39,176 bases of DNA from Acidobacteriota bacterium (lineage in GTDB: Bacteria > Acidobacteriota > Terriglobia > Terriglobales > Acidobacteriaceae). Positions within the stretch are counted from its first letter, which is position 1, and every line of letters starts with the position of its first letter. The stretch is taken from contig QIAN01000059.1 of assembly GCA_003225005.1 (NCBI GenBank), forward strand, positions 1 through 39,176. Reading direction: 5' to 3'. The notes beneath the pieces are model-generated. The model saw nothing but the letters and a program-made list of their open reading frames with translations, was not told the DNA's origin and made no database searches. Made by a program: the position numbers and the translations under genes. This document shows positions 26,543 to 33,961 of the stretch, piece after piece.

Positions 26543-26662
26543 TTACTGTGTGATTTTGAAGACTGTTCCGAAACCGGCACCTTCGTTTGAGGTCGTCCCA
26601 TAGAGGTCTCCGGCTGCGTCCAGGATCAGAGCAAGGTTCGCGGCTGTCCGCCCAATCCGCCC
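26543..26662 (-). pseudogene. C-terminal remnant of a GloVer-type repeat protein
   Basis: The frame ending at TAA 26543 reads ANLALILDAAGDLYGTTSNE then GAGFGTVFKITQ. The LDAAGxLYGTTxxGGxxGxGTVFK pattern is the repeat unit of large secreted acidobacterial beta-propeller-like proteins ('choice-of-anchor tandem repeat GloVer-containing'). Only the last unit remains, immediately after the stop of the PilZ-TonB gene. Confidence 0.6.
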
Positions 26663-26664
26663 TC

Positions 26665-27543
26665 CTAGTTCGCTAGCCGGAAGTCTACAGCCACGGTGGT
26701 CTCAACTGTCGCCGGTTGACCATTCACAAAATAGGGTTCATACCGCCACCAGCGCACTGCATTCCTGGCTGCTTGCGACAGTGCCTCCGGCCCGCTGACA
26801 AACTTCACTTGTGTCACCGCGCCTTCCACACTCACGACGGTATCCAGCACCACTGTGCCTTGCACTCCCGCCTGTCGTGCAAGCTCCGGATATTCGGGCA
26901 TGACCTGGTGGATGATCCGTTTCCCCATTGCGTCGGCTGGCACCTTCAACTGTGGTTGCACCACCACGGTTTCTTTTGTCGGAAGCTGCGCTTCCAACTC
27001 CGCCCATTCTTGCTGCCATTGCCACCATCCCAGCGCGGCCGTGATCGCCGTTATGGAAACGGCGAACGCAACGATGCGCCGGATGCCGAACTTGCGTCTT
27101 GAGTTCTCGGAGTTTTCGAAGTGCGGGGGCAACTTGGGTTTGGCTACCGCCTCTCCCAAGGTGGCGCCTGCCTGTGCAGTCAATGAAAGTTCGCCTTCGC
27201 GCCGCGTCCAGTAACGGACTATCGATTGCTGTTCGGCGGACAAACGGAGAAACTGGAGGCCAAAGCACCGCTCACGCTGATGGCGCACCACCGCCGTCGC
27301 CCGCACCGGCGAGCTCATGTGCGGAATAAGAAACTCGATGCGGACGAACTCGCCGACGAGGAGTTGTGACGATGGGACAACTCCCATTCCACCCTCACCT
27401 ATCTCGACGGTGCGTCCAGGGATATTGTTGGGGATGCCCGAGCGCAATACGGTGAGAGCCAAAGGTACCGTTAGCTTGTAGCGAGGGACACTCCGCTTGG
27501 ACGCAGTTCCTTGCGAAAATTCCGGAGTCACTCCTGTCGACAT
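26665..27543 (-). CDS. PilZ domain - membrane helix - TonB C-terminal domain fusion protein
   Basis: A 292-residue protein with three parts. A cytoplasmic PilZ domain covers about 15-115 (KRSVPRYKLTVPLALTVL with the RxxxR motif). One membrane helix lies at about 160-178 (IVAFAVSITAITAALGWW). A periplasmic TonB C-terminal domain covers about 210-290 (VMPEYPELARQAGVQGTVVL and RWWRYEPYFVNGQPA). The second PilZ motif, normally D/N-x-S-x-x-G, reads EIGEGG, so c-di-GMP binding is uncertain. I use ATG 27543 with an AGGGGGA upstream; the frame extends 21 codons further. It might couple a cytoplasmic signal to an outer-membrane receptor, but no ExbB/ExbD or receptor gene is nearby. Confidence 0.85.
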   Translation of the reverse strand: MSTGVTPEFSQGTASKRSVPRYKLTVPLALTVLRSGIPNNIPGRTVEIGEGGMGVVPSSQLLVGEFVRIEFLIPHMSSPVRATAVVRHQRERCFGLQFLRLSAEQQSIVRYWTRREGELSLTAQAGATLGEAVAKPKLPPHFENSENSRRKFGIRRIVAFAVSITAITAALGWWQWQQEWAELEAQLPTKETVVVQPQLKVPADAMGKRIIHQVMPEYPELARQAGVQGTVVLDTVVSVEGAVTQVKFVSGPEALSQAARNAVRWWRYEPYFVNGQPATVETTVAVDFRLAN

Positions 27544-28182
27544 CGTCCAGCTTCCCCCTGCCAGAAAACACAACCCATCGTCCCCGTGGTGGAAACGGAC
27601 TGACACTTCGAAATGAAGCCGCTCTTCCTCATAATCAGTGAAACGGTACAGCTACGAGTTGAGCAGAACTGTTGGTTCACCAGTTTCATATCGTTACCGT
27701 CAACAACGAGCGAGCGCCATTTCCGGTTCGGTCCGTACCGCATAGGATTCAGGTCCAAAACAAACACCCGAGCGATTGTGAACGATTGAACCCGACGTGC
27801 AGGCCATTTGGGAACCGAAGCACCGCCGGAGTGTTGCCTTCGAGATGAGCGCGCGGGACACGCTTCGACGGGCGGGTTTGGCGAGCTGACCATAATCAGG
27901 CACCATTATGTGGCGGCAGCGTCACTAACAGTAAGATTACCTAAGTGCCCGTCCGGGTCTGGTTACGAGCAACCGCGTCAATGCATTATGAAAGAGCTCC
28001 CCGCTTCAGAGGGTCGCGGCTGGATGTGGCGCCGCCTCCGCTACGCTGCGCTGTTTAGGGCTTCGCTCCGCTACGGCGGCTAGAGAGCAACTGTGCGGGT
28101 GGGAAAGAAGTGGAGGAGGGCATAGGCAAATCGGCGGGAGAATGGCATTTTACCTTAGCGAAAGCAAATCCGGAGGATTGGG
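27544..28182. other. Gene-poor stretch of about 640 bp
   Basis: I find no supportable gene. The longest frames are short and on opposite strands. A direct repeat of CGCTCCGCTACGG-like sequence lies near 28031-28078 (CCTCCGCTACGCTGCG and CTTCGCTCCGCTACGG). Some minus-strand peptide-like sequence (27600-27760) may be eroded coding DNA. Confidence 0.3.
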
Positions 28183-28375
28183 ATGAGTAGGATAGATTGG
28201 GATATTGGATTTGCTCTGAACTACGAGAATATCGCTGCCCTCGACGGCCTCGCACAACAAATTCTGGACCTTCGTATGAAGCAGTCAAAATGGACATGTC
28301 GTAGTTAATGTTCTCACACGCGAAATCACATTGAAGTGGCTGGACAACGGACTGCTTGTTTCGGGCGACGGCTAA
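28183..28375 (+). pseudogene. Small gene with strong ribosome site, apparently frameshifted
   Basis: ATG 28183 is preceded by GGAGG (28172-28176) at ideal spacing. The frame gives 41 residues (SRIDWDIGFALNYENIAALD then GLAQQILDLR) and stops at 28306. In two other frames protein-like sequence continues: YEAVK, then NGHVVVNVLTREITLKWLDN to TAA 28373. Two indels near 28275 and 28290 would join them into about 64 residues. Either it is a real 41-residue protein or a decayed 64-residue one. Family unknown. Confidence 0.4.
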
Positions 28376-28669
28376 CTGATGTTGTAATCAGGCTGTACTC
28401 TGCGAGCTGACCTATCGATGCGCTCCTCAGCACGAACTGAAAAACTGGATGATCTGGTTTGCGAGGTCGGAGTTCGGACTTGTCTGTCACGCCCTCCCCC
28501 AGAAAATCGTGAAGACTTTTATCGAGCTGAGCAGCGGATCTCCGCGGTAGGCGAGTTGTTCGGGGCCGCAATGCCTGCTGCTGGCCGGTACAGTTCGCTC
28601 GGCAGGTGCAAAGGGACAATTCGGATCGGATCAGTGAGATAGCTTCTAGTCCCAGCAAAGCCGGAGAAA
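28376..28669. other. Gap with a possible eroded reading frame
   Basis: On the plus strand a frame open from 28380 to the stop at 28548 reads AVLCELTYRCAPQHELKNWM then IWFARSEFGLVCHALPQKIV, which looks protein-like but has no start codon or ribosome site. The rest, up to the MFS stop, shows nothing. Confidence 0.25.
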
Positions 28670-30010
28670 TTACTCTAGCGGCTTCCCCTTCGTCTCCGGC
28701 AATTGCGTGGTCATCACGGCGGCGAGCAAGTATCCCGCAGCGCACAAGTAGAAAGCCCAGCTCAGTCCCTTCGTTTGACCCACGCGCCCGATCACAACAG
28801 GAGCGACCGAGCTCATGGTGCGCGCGCCGTTGTAGGTGAAGCCCAACGCGCGCGCTCGTACGCTCGTCGGAAAGATTTCACTGCCGATGATGCCCGATCC
28901 TGAGAAGATTCCGGTACCGAAAAAAGCTGCGGCAGTGCCCAACACCAGGAGCGCGGCTGGCGAACGGGCCGCAGCATAAAGAGGAACCAGAAGAGCTGCC
29001 GTCAACGTATAGAACAGGAAGGCCTTGCGTCGGCCGAGATGGTCGGCCACCCAGCCAAAACTGAGATATCCGGGAAACATCCCAAACAGGTTCAGCACGA
29101 CGAGCAGCGTGGTGGTGCCCATAACGCCCAGGCCGCGTCCGCCGTGCTTGACCGGCAGCGATAAATATGGCGGCAACCAGGTGAACAATCCCCACCAGGC
29201 GAACATTCCAAAAAAGTTGAACAGCAATAGCGCAAATGTGAGCCTGACGAAGGGAGGCAGAAAGATACGGGAGAAGCTCGCGGCATTTGGGTCACTTTGC
29301 ACTGTCGCCGCAGAGACGCGGCTTGCTGCTTGGCTCTCTACTGCATTTCGAGTCGCGGCGTCTCGGCCGGGGAACTTCAGGTTTGTCCGCTGCGAGCGCA
29401 TTCTTTCTTGCTCTTCCCACATGTCAGACTCGGGCACGCTGCGCTGAATCCACAACGTCAACAGAGCGGGCAGGATTCCGACAAAAAATACGGCTCGCCA
29501 TCCGAAGTAATGTGACACCGGCCCAGCCACCAGTGCTGCAGCTGCAAAGCCGAGCGCCCACGAACTCTGCACAATCGAGATTGCCTTGGCGCGGAACTCC
29601 GTGGGCCAGGTTTCCGCCACAAGCGTGGCACCAGTGTTCCATTCGCCGCCCATCCCGAGGCCAAGAATGAAGCGGGCCACGGCAAGCATGAGAACACTAG
29701 TGGCGAGCCCGGAGGCAAACGAGCAGACCGAGTACGTGAGAATGCTGAGCATCAGCGCGCGCTTACGCCCGACACGGTCCGCCAAAAAGCCAAACGCGAC
29801 TCCACCGATGCCGGAAGCCAGCAGGGTGAGAGTGCCGAGCAGGCCCGAAGTGGTCTTGCTCATGCCAAAGTCGCGCATCAACTGGGTGAGCACGAGGGCA
29901 TAGAGCATGGCATCGAAGGCGTCGAGCGCCCAACCCATTGCCGCTGCTAGCAGTGTGCGCCGCTGCCCAGGCGTAGCTTGGCGGATTAGCGGAATGGGAC
30001 CAATGGGCAT
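28670..30010 (-). CDS. MFS transporter (sugar/organic acid:H+ symporter type)
   Basis: Twelve-helix major facilitator protein of 446 residues. Helix 1 has the DAFDAMLYA acid motif typical of aromatic-acid/sialic-acid symporters (AAHS/NanT-like). The loop 2-3 motif is GFLADRVGRKRALM. RFILGLGMGGEWNTGATLVAE in helices 4-5 matches the same branch. The central loop (about 195-240) is charged. Likely import of a carboxylate or sugar acid; the substrate is unknown. The gene stands alone between gene-poor DNA and ribF. The start ATG 30010 follows a short-leader promoter. Confidence 0.9.
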   Translation of the reverse strand: MPIGPIPLIRQATPGQRRTLLAAAMGWALDAFDAMLYALVLTQLMRDFGMSKTTSGLLGTLTLLASGIGGVAFGFLADRVGRKRALMLSILTYSVCSFASGLATSVLMLAVARFILGLGMGGEWNTGATLVAETWPTEFRAKAISIVQSSWALGFAAAALVAGPVSHYFGWRAVFFVGILPALLTLWIQRSVPESDMWEEQERMRSQRTNLKFPGRDAATRNAVESQAASRVSAATVQSDPNAASFSRIFLPPFVRLTFALLLFNFFGMFAWWGLFTWLPPYLSLPVKHGGRGLGVMGTTTLLVVLNLFGMFPGYLSFGWVADHLGRRKAFLFYTLTAALLVPLYAAARSPAALLVLGTAAAFFGTGIFSGSGIIGSEIFPTSVRARALGFTYNGARTMSSVAPVVIGRVGQTKGLSWAFYLCAAGYLLAAVMTTQLPETKGKPLE

Positions 30011-30309
30011 GCGGCGGCGATTCTACGCTATTCGAGCGTCCGCCTTTAAGGCTTTCACGGCATTGACCGGCGGCCGCGAGAGGGTAACCTACGTGCCTGC
30101 GCGCAACAGTACAGGGAATGTCGTTGGGCGCACGTTTCGCAACCCGACATTCCCCCGTCTCGTGTCAGCCTTCGCAGTTTGTAAGGGTGACGCCGTCCGT
30201 GCACGCGAACCGCGAGGGTGGTGGCCGGCCACAGCTAAGCTGGCAGCGCAGCCACAACTCAGAATGGAAAGCCTTCGGGCGATGCCCGGAAAGGCGAGAA
30301 GCCCAAAGG
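30011..30309. other. Gap of 300 bp with a 10-bp hairpin
   Basis: No gene is seen. GGGAATGTCG (30114-30123) and CGACATTCCC (30145-30154) form a perfect 10-bp stem with a 21-nt loop. It lies beyond the ribF stop without a T-run, so it may be an mRNA 3'-end structure or a repeat element. Confidence 0.5.
30020..30025 (-). promoter_or_regulatory. -10-like element of the MFS gene
   Basis: On the minus strand TAGAAT ends 9 bases before the ATG, which predicts a leader of only a few bases. The -35 match (TTAAAG, 18 bp further up) is weak. Confidence 0.35.
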
Positions 30310-31254
30310 CTACGTCCTCACCCGCAAGAGGCGAAAGTACCGTCGCGCGGTTCTTAGGTCCCGCGCAATCTGCTCCCGTAAAGCTTCCACTGAGGGAAAC
30401 TTAATCTCATCGCGAAGACGATCGAGGAAAGAAATTTCTACTTCGGTCTCAGGCGTCAGTTCAATGGGGTGGAAGTTCAGGAGGTGAGATTCCACCGCGA
30501 AAGAATCTGCGCCGAAAGTCGGACGATTGCCCACGTTCGTCACCGATTCGAAGGTTTCCGTTCCCACCCGCGTGCAAGAGATGTAGACGCCATCTTTCGG
30601 CACCAGTTCCTCGTAGCGGGCAAGGTTGATGGTGGGGACGGTGTATTTTGACCCGTAGCCGCGCCCACGGCCGGGAGTACTGAGAATGCAGAATGGCCGT
30701 GCCAGTAGATGTCGCGCACGGCTGACGCGTCCCTCCGAAATCAGCTTGCGAATGTGGCTACTCGAAACCGGTTCCCCGCGCAACGACATTTCGGGATAAA
30801 CCTTAACTTCGAATCCCATCTCGCGGCCGAAGTCGCTGAGCATGTTTACGTCGCCGGCAGCTTTGTGGCCGAAGCGGAAGTTGAACCCTTCGTGAACCTC
30901 TCGGGCATGCACCTTCTTCTTTAGAATGCGCTCGGCGAATTGTCGCGGTGTCATCAGCGAGAGATCGCGGCCAAATGGGAGCAGCAGAACGGCGTCCACA
31001 CCGGTGCTTTCGAGCAGGCGTAGTTTTTCCGCCGTGGGTGTAAGTAGCTTCAATCCGGAGTCCGGGCGCAGGATGCGCCCCGGGTGCGGCTCAAAAGTTA
31101 CTGCCACGGCCTTGTCGCCGGCAGACCGGGCGCGAGCAACGATTTCGCGCAGGACGTTGGCATGAGCCCGGTGTACGCCGTCGAAGTTTCCGACGCTGAC
31201 GAGGGTTGGCCCGAAGTCAGAGGGCACGTCGTCGAGTTTGCGGAAAGTGTGCAT
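30310..31254 (-). CDS. ribF: Bifunctional riboflavin kinase / FAD synthetase
   Basis: Converts riboflavin to FMN and FMN to FAD. The 314-residue protein has the N-terminal nucleotidyltransferase domain (VSVGNFDGVHRAHANVL and FEPHPGRIL; NFRFGHKAAGD; SSSHIRKLISEG) and the C-terminal kinase domain (GYGSKYTVPTINL, GVYISCTRVG, VTNVGNRPTFG, VESHLLNF). The kinase motif is PTINL where PTANL is commoner, and the turn before it carries an RGRGYGSKY insertion-like variant. It is the last gene of an apparent operon with ygfZ, a DUF1844 gene and an MBL hydrolase. Those flavin and folate links fit a shared cofactor theme. Confidence 0.95.
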   Translation of the reverse strand: MHTFRKLDDVPSDFGPTLVSVGNFDGVHRAHANVLREIVARARSAGDKAVAVTFEPHPGRILRPDSGLKLLTPTAEKLRLLESTGVDAVLLLPFGRDLSLMTPRQFAERILKKKVHAREVHEGFNFRFGHKAAGDVNMLSDFGREMGFEVKVYPEMSLRGEPVSSSHIRKLISEGRVSRARHLLARPFCILSTPGRGRGYGSKYTVPTINLARYEELVPKDGVYISCTRVGTETFESVTNVGNRPTFGADSFAVESHLLNFHPIELTPETEVEISFLDRLRDEIKFPSVEALREQIARDLRTARRYFRLLRVRT

Positions 31255-31261
31255 TTAGAAG

Positions 31262-31321
31262 ATCAGTGGTCAGTGGTCCGTGTTCGCAGTAGACACTCAC
31301 CACTGATCACTGACCACTGAT
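31262..31321. repeat. ATCAGTGGTCAGTG inverted repeat in the MBL-ribF gap
   Basis: The left arm ATCAGTGGTCAGTG (31262-31275) is perfectly complementary to CACTGACCACTGAT (31308-31321). Additional CACTGATCAC units lie between. The right arm overlaps the end of the MBL gene and supplies its last codons and stop. It looks like a dispersed intergenic palindrome; as RNA it would form a stable hairpin between two operon genes. Confidence 0.75.
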
Positions 31322-32089
31322 TTCAAACTCCAGCTTCATCCCGTCGTATGACAATTGCACGTGGCGGGGCAGGGTGGCATTCGTAGCCTCATGGCCGAGG
31401 TCATGGCAAATATGGGTGAAGAATGCCCGCTTCGGCTTTACCCGTTCCACGATGCGCAGGGAATTTTCAACCGTCGAGTGCGTGGGGTGTGGCTTGTGCC
31501 GCAGCGCGTCCAGAAACAGAATGTCCAATCTCTCCAACTGATGAAGCGATGCCTCCGGGATTTGGCTGTGATCCGTCAGATAGGCGGCCGAACCGAAGCG
31601 GAAGCCATAAATTTCCGCTTCTCCGTGGATAAGCCTGACGGGTTCAAAGCGTGCTCCAAACAATTCAACGGGCCCATCAATCGGACGTAATTCGAGCCGG
31701 GGCAGCCCGCCAAATTTGTAATCGGCGTCAAAAATATAGCTGAACATCTTGCGCAGAAAAGCGGCGGCATCGGGACGAGCGTAAAGAGGAAGCTTGTCCG
31801 GTTTATGTTGGTAGCTCAAGGGCCGCAAATCGTCGATGCCCAGAATGTGGTCGGCGTGGGTGTGAGTGTAGAGTACGGCGTCTACCCACTTGATTCGCTC
31901 GCGAATAGCCTGCGCGTAGAAGTCGGGAGTGGTGTCGATCAGAACAATCTTGCCGCCATACTCAATCATTATGGAAGGCCGAGTGCGGCGGTCGTGAGGA
32001 TCGGTGGAGCGGCACACCGCGCAATCGCAGCCAATCGTGGGCACGCCCATGGAAGTGCCGCTGCCCAGCACGGTGAGCGTGGCTTTCAT
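31307..32089 (-). CDS. PhnP-like MBL-fold metal-dependent hydrolase
   Basis: Metallo-beta-lactamase-fold phosphodiesterase-type enzyme (260 residues). It has the N-terminal LGSGTSMGVPTIGCDCAVC with the PhnP-type zinc cysteines, the metal motif THTHADHILGIDDLR, the later ligands in TDHSQIPE and LDALRHKPHPTHST, and THICHDLGHE. PhnP cleaves cyclic ribose phosphates; in organisms without a phn cluster such proteins are also linked to general cyclic phosphate or lipoate-neighbour roles, so the substrate is unknown. Its start overlaps the stop of the DUF1844 gene (ATGA), showing translational coupling. Its C-terminus lies in an inverted repeat. Confidence 0.92.
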   Translation of the reverse strand: MKATLTVLGSGTSMGVPTIGCDCAVCRSTDPHDRRTRPSIMIEYGGKIVLIDTTPDFYAQAIRERIKWVDAVLYTHTHADHILGIDDLRPLSYQHKPDKLPLYARPDAAAFLRKMFSYIFDADYKFGGLPRLELRPIDGPVELFGARFEPVRLIHGEAEIYGFRFGSAAYLTDHSQIPEASLHQLERLDILFLDALRHKPHPTHSTVENSLRIVERVKPKRAFFTHICHDLGHEATNATLPRHVQLSYDGMKLEFEISGQ

Positions 32090-32706
32090 CGTCCCATGGT
32101 TCCGGTAGCGGGAGCTGCCGGCGGACGCGAGAGCGCATGAGTGACCTCGACGTATGCCATGCGCAGCTCGTAAAGGCTATTCTGCAAAAAGTTTTGTTCC
32201 GCTGCGCTGAGGTTACCCTTGGTCTTTTCCGCGATCAGACTGAGAGTGTCGATGGTCTGGCGCGCGCCAATGATGTCAACATGCGGTTGCGCGCCCTGCT
32301 CATGCATGAGGCCCAACTGCATCATGCCAGTCATGTACAGCGACGCCATGAAGCGTTCAAACGTCATTTCGAAATCTTTGGCGGACTGACCACTCAGTTC
32401 CACGCGAGAGTCCAAATCTTTCGAAGACTGCTGGTACGCATTGGCCTGTGCCTCCTGCTCGGCGGCCGTGGGGGGAACAGGCAGGTCCCGGTCCAGAACC
32501 GCTGACGGCGATTCTGTGGAGGACAATTTGTCCGCCGCGGCTGCCGGCGAAGCGTGGTTGGCTTCGGTTTCCTTCGGCGCCACGGCCTGAGGGGCGGGCT
32601 TTGGTTTTTCGGTTTGGTCTGTCAGATCAGTTCGTAGTTCGCCCTCGGACGTGAATAAACGTCGGTCGGTAACGGTGAAACTTGGTTCTTGTTTTTTCTC
32701 AGCCAT
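32086..32706 (-). CDS. DUF1844 family protein
   Basis: A 206-residue protein of unknown function. The C-terminal half (about 110-200) is the DUF1844 helical domain: FERFMASLYMTGMMQLGLMH, then QTIDTLSLIAEKTKGNLSAA and NSLYELRMAYVEVTHAL. The N-terminal half is Pro/Ala/Glu-rich and probably disordered. I use ATG 32706 (MAEKKQEPSF), which is the usual start of this family; the frame extends 8 codons further. It sits between ygfZ (54 bp) and the MBL hydrolase (4-bp overlap). Confidence 0.9.
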   Translation of the reverse strand: MAEKKQEPSFTVTDRRLFTSEGELRTDLTDQTEKPKPAPQAVAPKETEANHASPAAAADKLSSTESPSAVLDRDLPVPPTAAEQEAQANAYQQSSKDLDSRVELSGQSAKDFEMTFERFMASLYMTGMMQLGLMHEQGAQPHVDIIGARQTIDTLSLIAEKTKGNLSAAEQNFLQNSLYELRMAYVEVTHALSRPPAAPATGTMGR

Positions 32707-32760
32707 AAAAGTCTTCCTCAGAATCTGCAATCTGGATCTTGCCGATACCTACGTACCGGC

Positions 32761-33864
32761 TCAAATATCGGTGAACGGCAGTGACGCCACGACGGCACGT
32801 GCACCACCGATTTCGACTTCTTTGCCCGCAGCGCTCACTTCGCGTCGAATGTACCCGAGAGCTACGGTCTTATTGCCGTGCGTCGTGGGCAGGGAAGCAA
32901 GGCTGGTGACTTCACCCACATCCTTGCCGCCAGACGTGATCTTTGTATTTGTTGCAGCGGTCTTCGTTCCGTCGGATGGCGTCCCTGGCGCGATTAAGGC
33001 TGGTTCTGCTTCGAGCACAAAGCCGGTGAACTTGCGATGCACGTTGCCGCGCGACCGAATGCGCTCAACAATTTCTTGTCCGACGTAACAGCCTTTCATG
33101 AAGTTGAGCGCGTGGGCTTGTTCGGTTTCCTGCGGCAGGTCGCGCTCGCGAATGTCGTGGCCGTAACGTGGAATGCCGAGGGCGATTCTGTGGAGCTCAA
33201 TGGCCTCTGTGCCGACCGGAGTTGCACCCGCCTTCAGAAGTGTGTCCCAAAGCGGCTTAAGGTGGGCGGGCGCAAGCCAGATTTCATAGGATTGCTGATC
33301 GTCGTACGCGCCGCGCACCACAGTGCACTCCAGGCAACCGCACTCGCAGGCACACTGAATGGCAAAGGCCTGCAACAGCTGCAGCTCCGGAATCTGAATT
33401 CCCGCTGCCTTCAAAACGTCGCGCGACTTCGGACCGGCAAGGCCGACGACCGCGAGTTGATCGCTGCGATTGGCGACCTGCACATCGTCCATGATGATGT
33501 AGTGATCGAAGGTGGCGAGAATCTTCTCCAGCTGGCTGCGGTCGGTGTCAACCAGGATGGACTCGCCGCGGTTGTACGCGTAAAGATCGCCAAGAATGCG
33601 GCCCTGAGGGTTGAGCAGGAAAGCATAGACGCCGCGGTTGACTTCGAGATCCCGGATATTGTTGGTGACCATGCCGTTCAGCCAGCGCATGCGGTCACTG
33701 CCGGTCAGCACGATCTTGGAGCGCGAGCCGAGATCATAAATCCCGCAGCCGGTGCGCAGGGCGGCGAACTCCGCCCCCGTATCGCCGAAGTTTCGGACAG
33801 CGTATGGGCCACGATGCTCGCTGCTCTGAGCCGCGCCCGGTTTTTCGTGAAGAGCTGGAAGCAT
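32761..33864 (-). CDS. ygfZ: Folate-binding Fe-S cluster repair protein YgfZ/GcvT-like
   Basis: Tetrahydrofolate-dependent factor that helps maintain Fe-S enzymes, related to GcvT (367 residues). The diagnostic KGCYVGQEIVERI motif with its conserved Cys is present at about 276-288. The GcvT-type N-terminal fold is seen in CGIYDLGSRSKIVLTG and RWLNGMVTNNI. An unusual Cys cluster, CACECGCLEC (about residues 169-178), is not typical of the family. First gene of the apparent four-gene operon; divergent from the leuB-like gene. Confidence 0.92.
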   Translation of the reverse strand: MLPALHEKPGAAQSSEHRGPYAVRNFGDTGAEFAALRTGCGIYDLGSRSKIVLTGSDRMRWLNGMVTNNIRDLEVNRGVYAFLLNPQGRILGDLYAYNRGESILVDTDRSQLEKILATFDHYIIMDDVQVANRSDQLAVVGLAGPKSRDVLKAAGIQIPELQLLQAFAIQCACECGCLECTVVRGAYDDQQSYEIWLAPAHLKPLWDTLLKAGATPVGTEAIELHRIALGIPRYGHDIRERDLPQETEQAHALNFMKGCYVGQEIVERIRSRGNVHRKFTGFVLEAEPALIAPGTPSDGTKTAATNTKITSGGKDVGEVTSLASLPTTHGNKTVALGYIRREVSAAGKEVEIGGARAVVASLPFTDI

Positions 33865-33878
33865 GATGGTTTCTCTAG

Positions 33879-33884
33879 ATTATA
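33879..33884 (-). promoter_or_regulatory. -10 box of the ygfZ operon
   Basis: A perfect TATAAT on the minus strand ends 14 bases before the ygfZ ATG, so the leader would be about 8 nt with no Shine-Dalgarno sequence. No clear -35 is visible. Confidence 0.5.
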
Positions 33885-33961
33885 ACGGAGTTATGAGGCT
33901 TCTTGCCCGCGGTGCGAATGCTATCCTACTCATTCTGTTTGGCTTGTGTTAATTTTCTGCC

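Noticed and set aside
30011-30309. Possible FMN riboswitch next to ribF
   Set aside because: The segment is downstream of ribF, not in its leader, and the single 10-bp hairpin does not show the multi-stem RFN layout.
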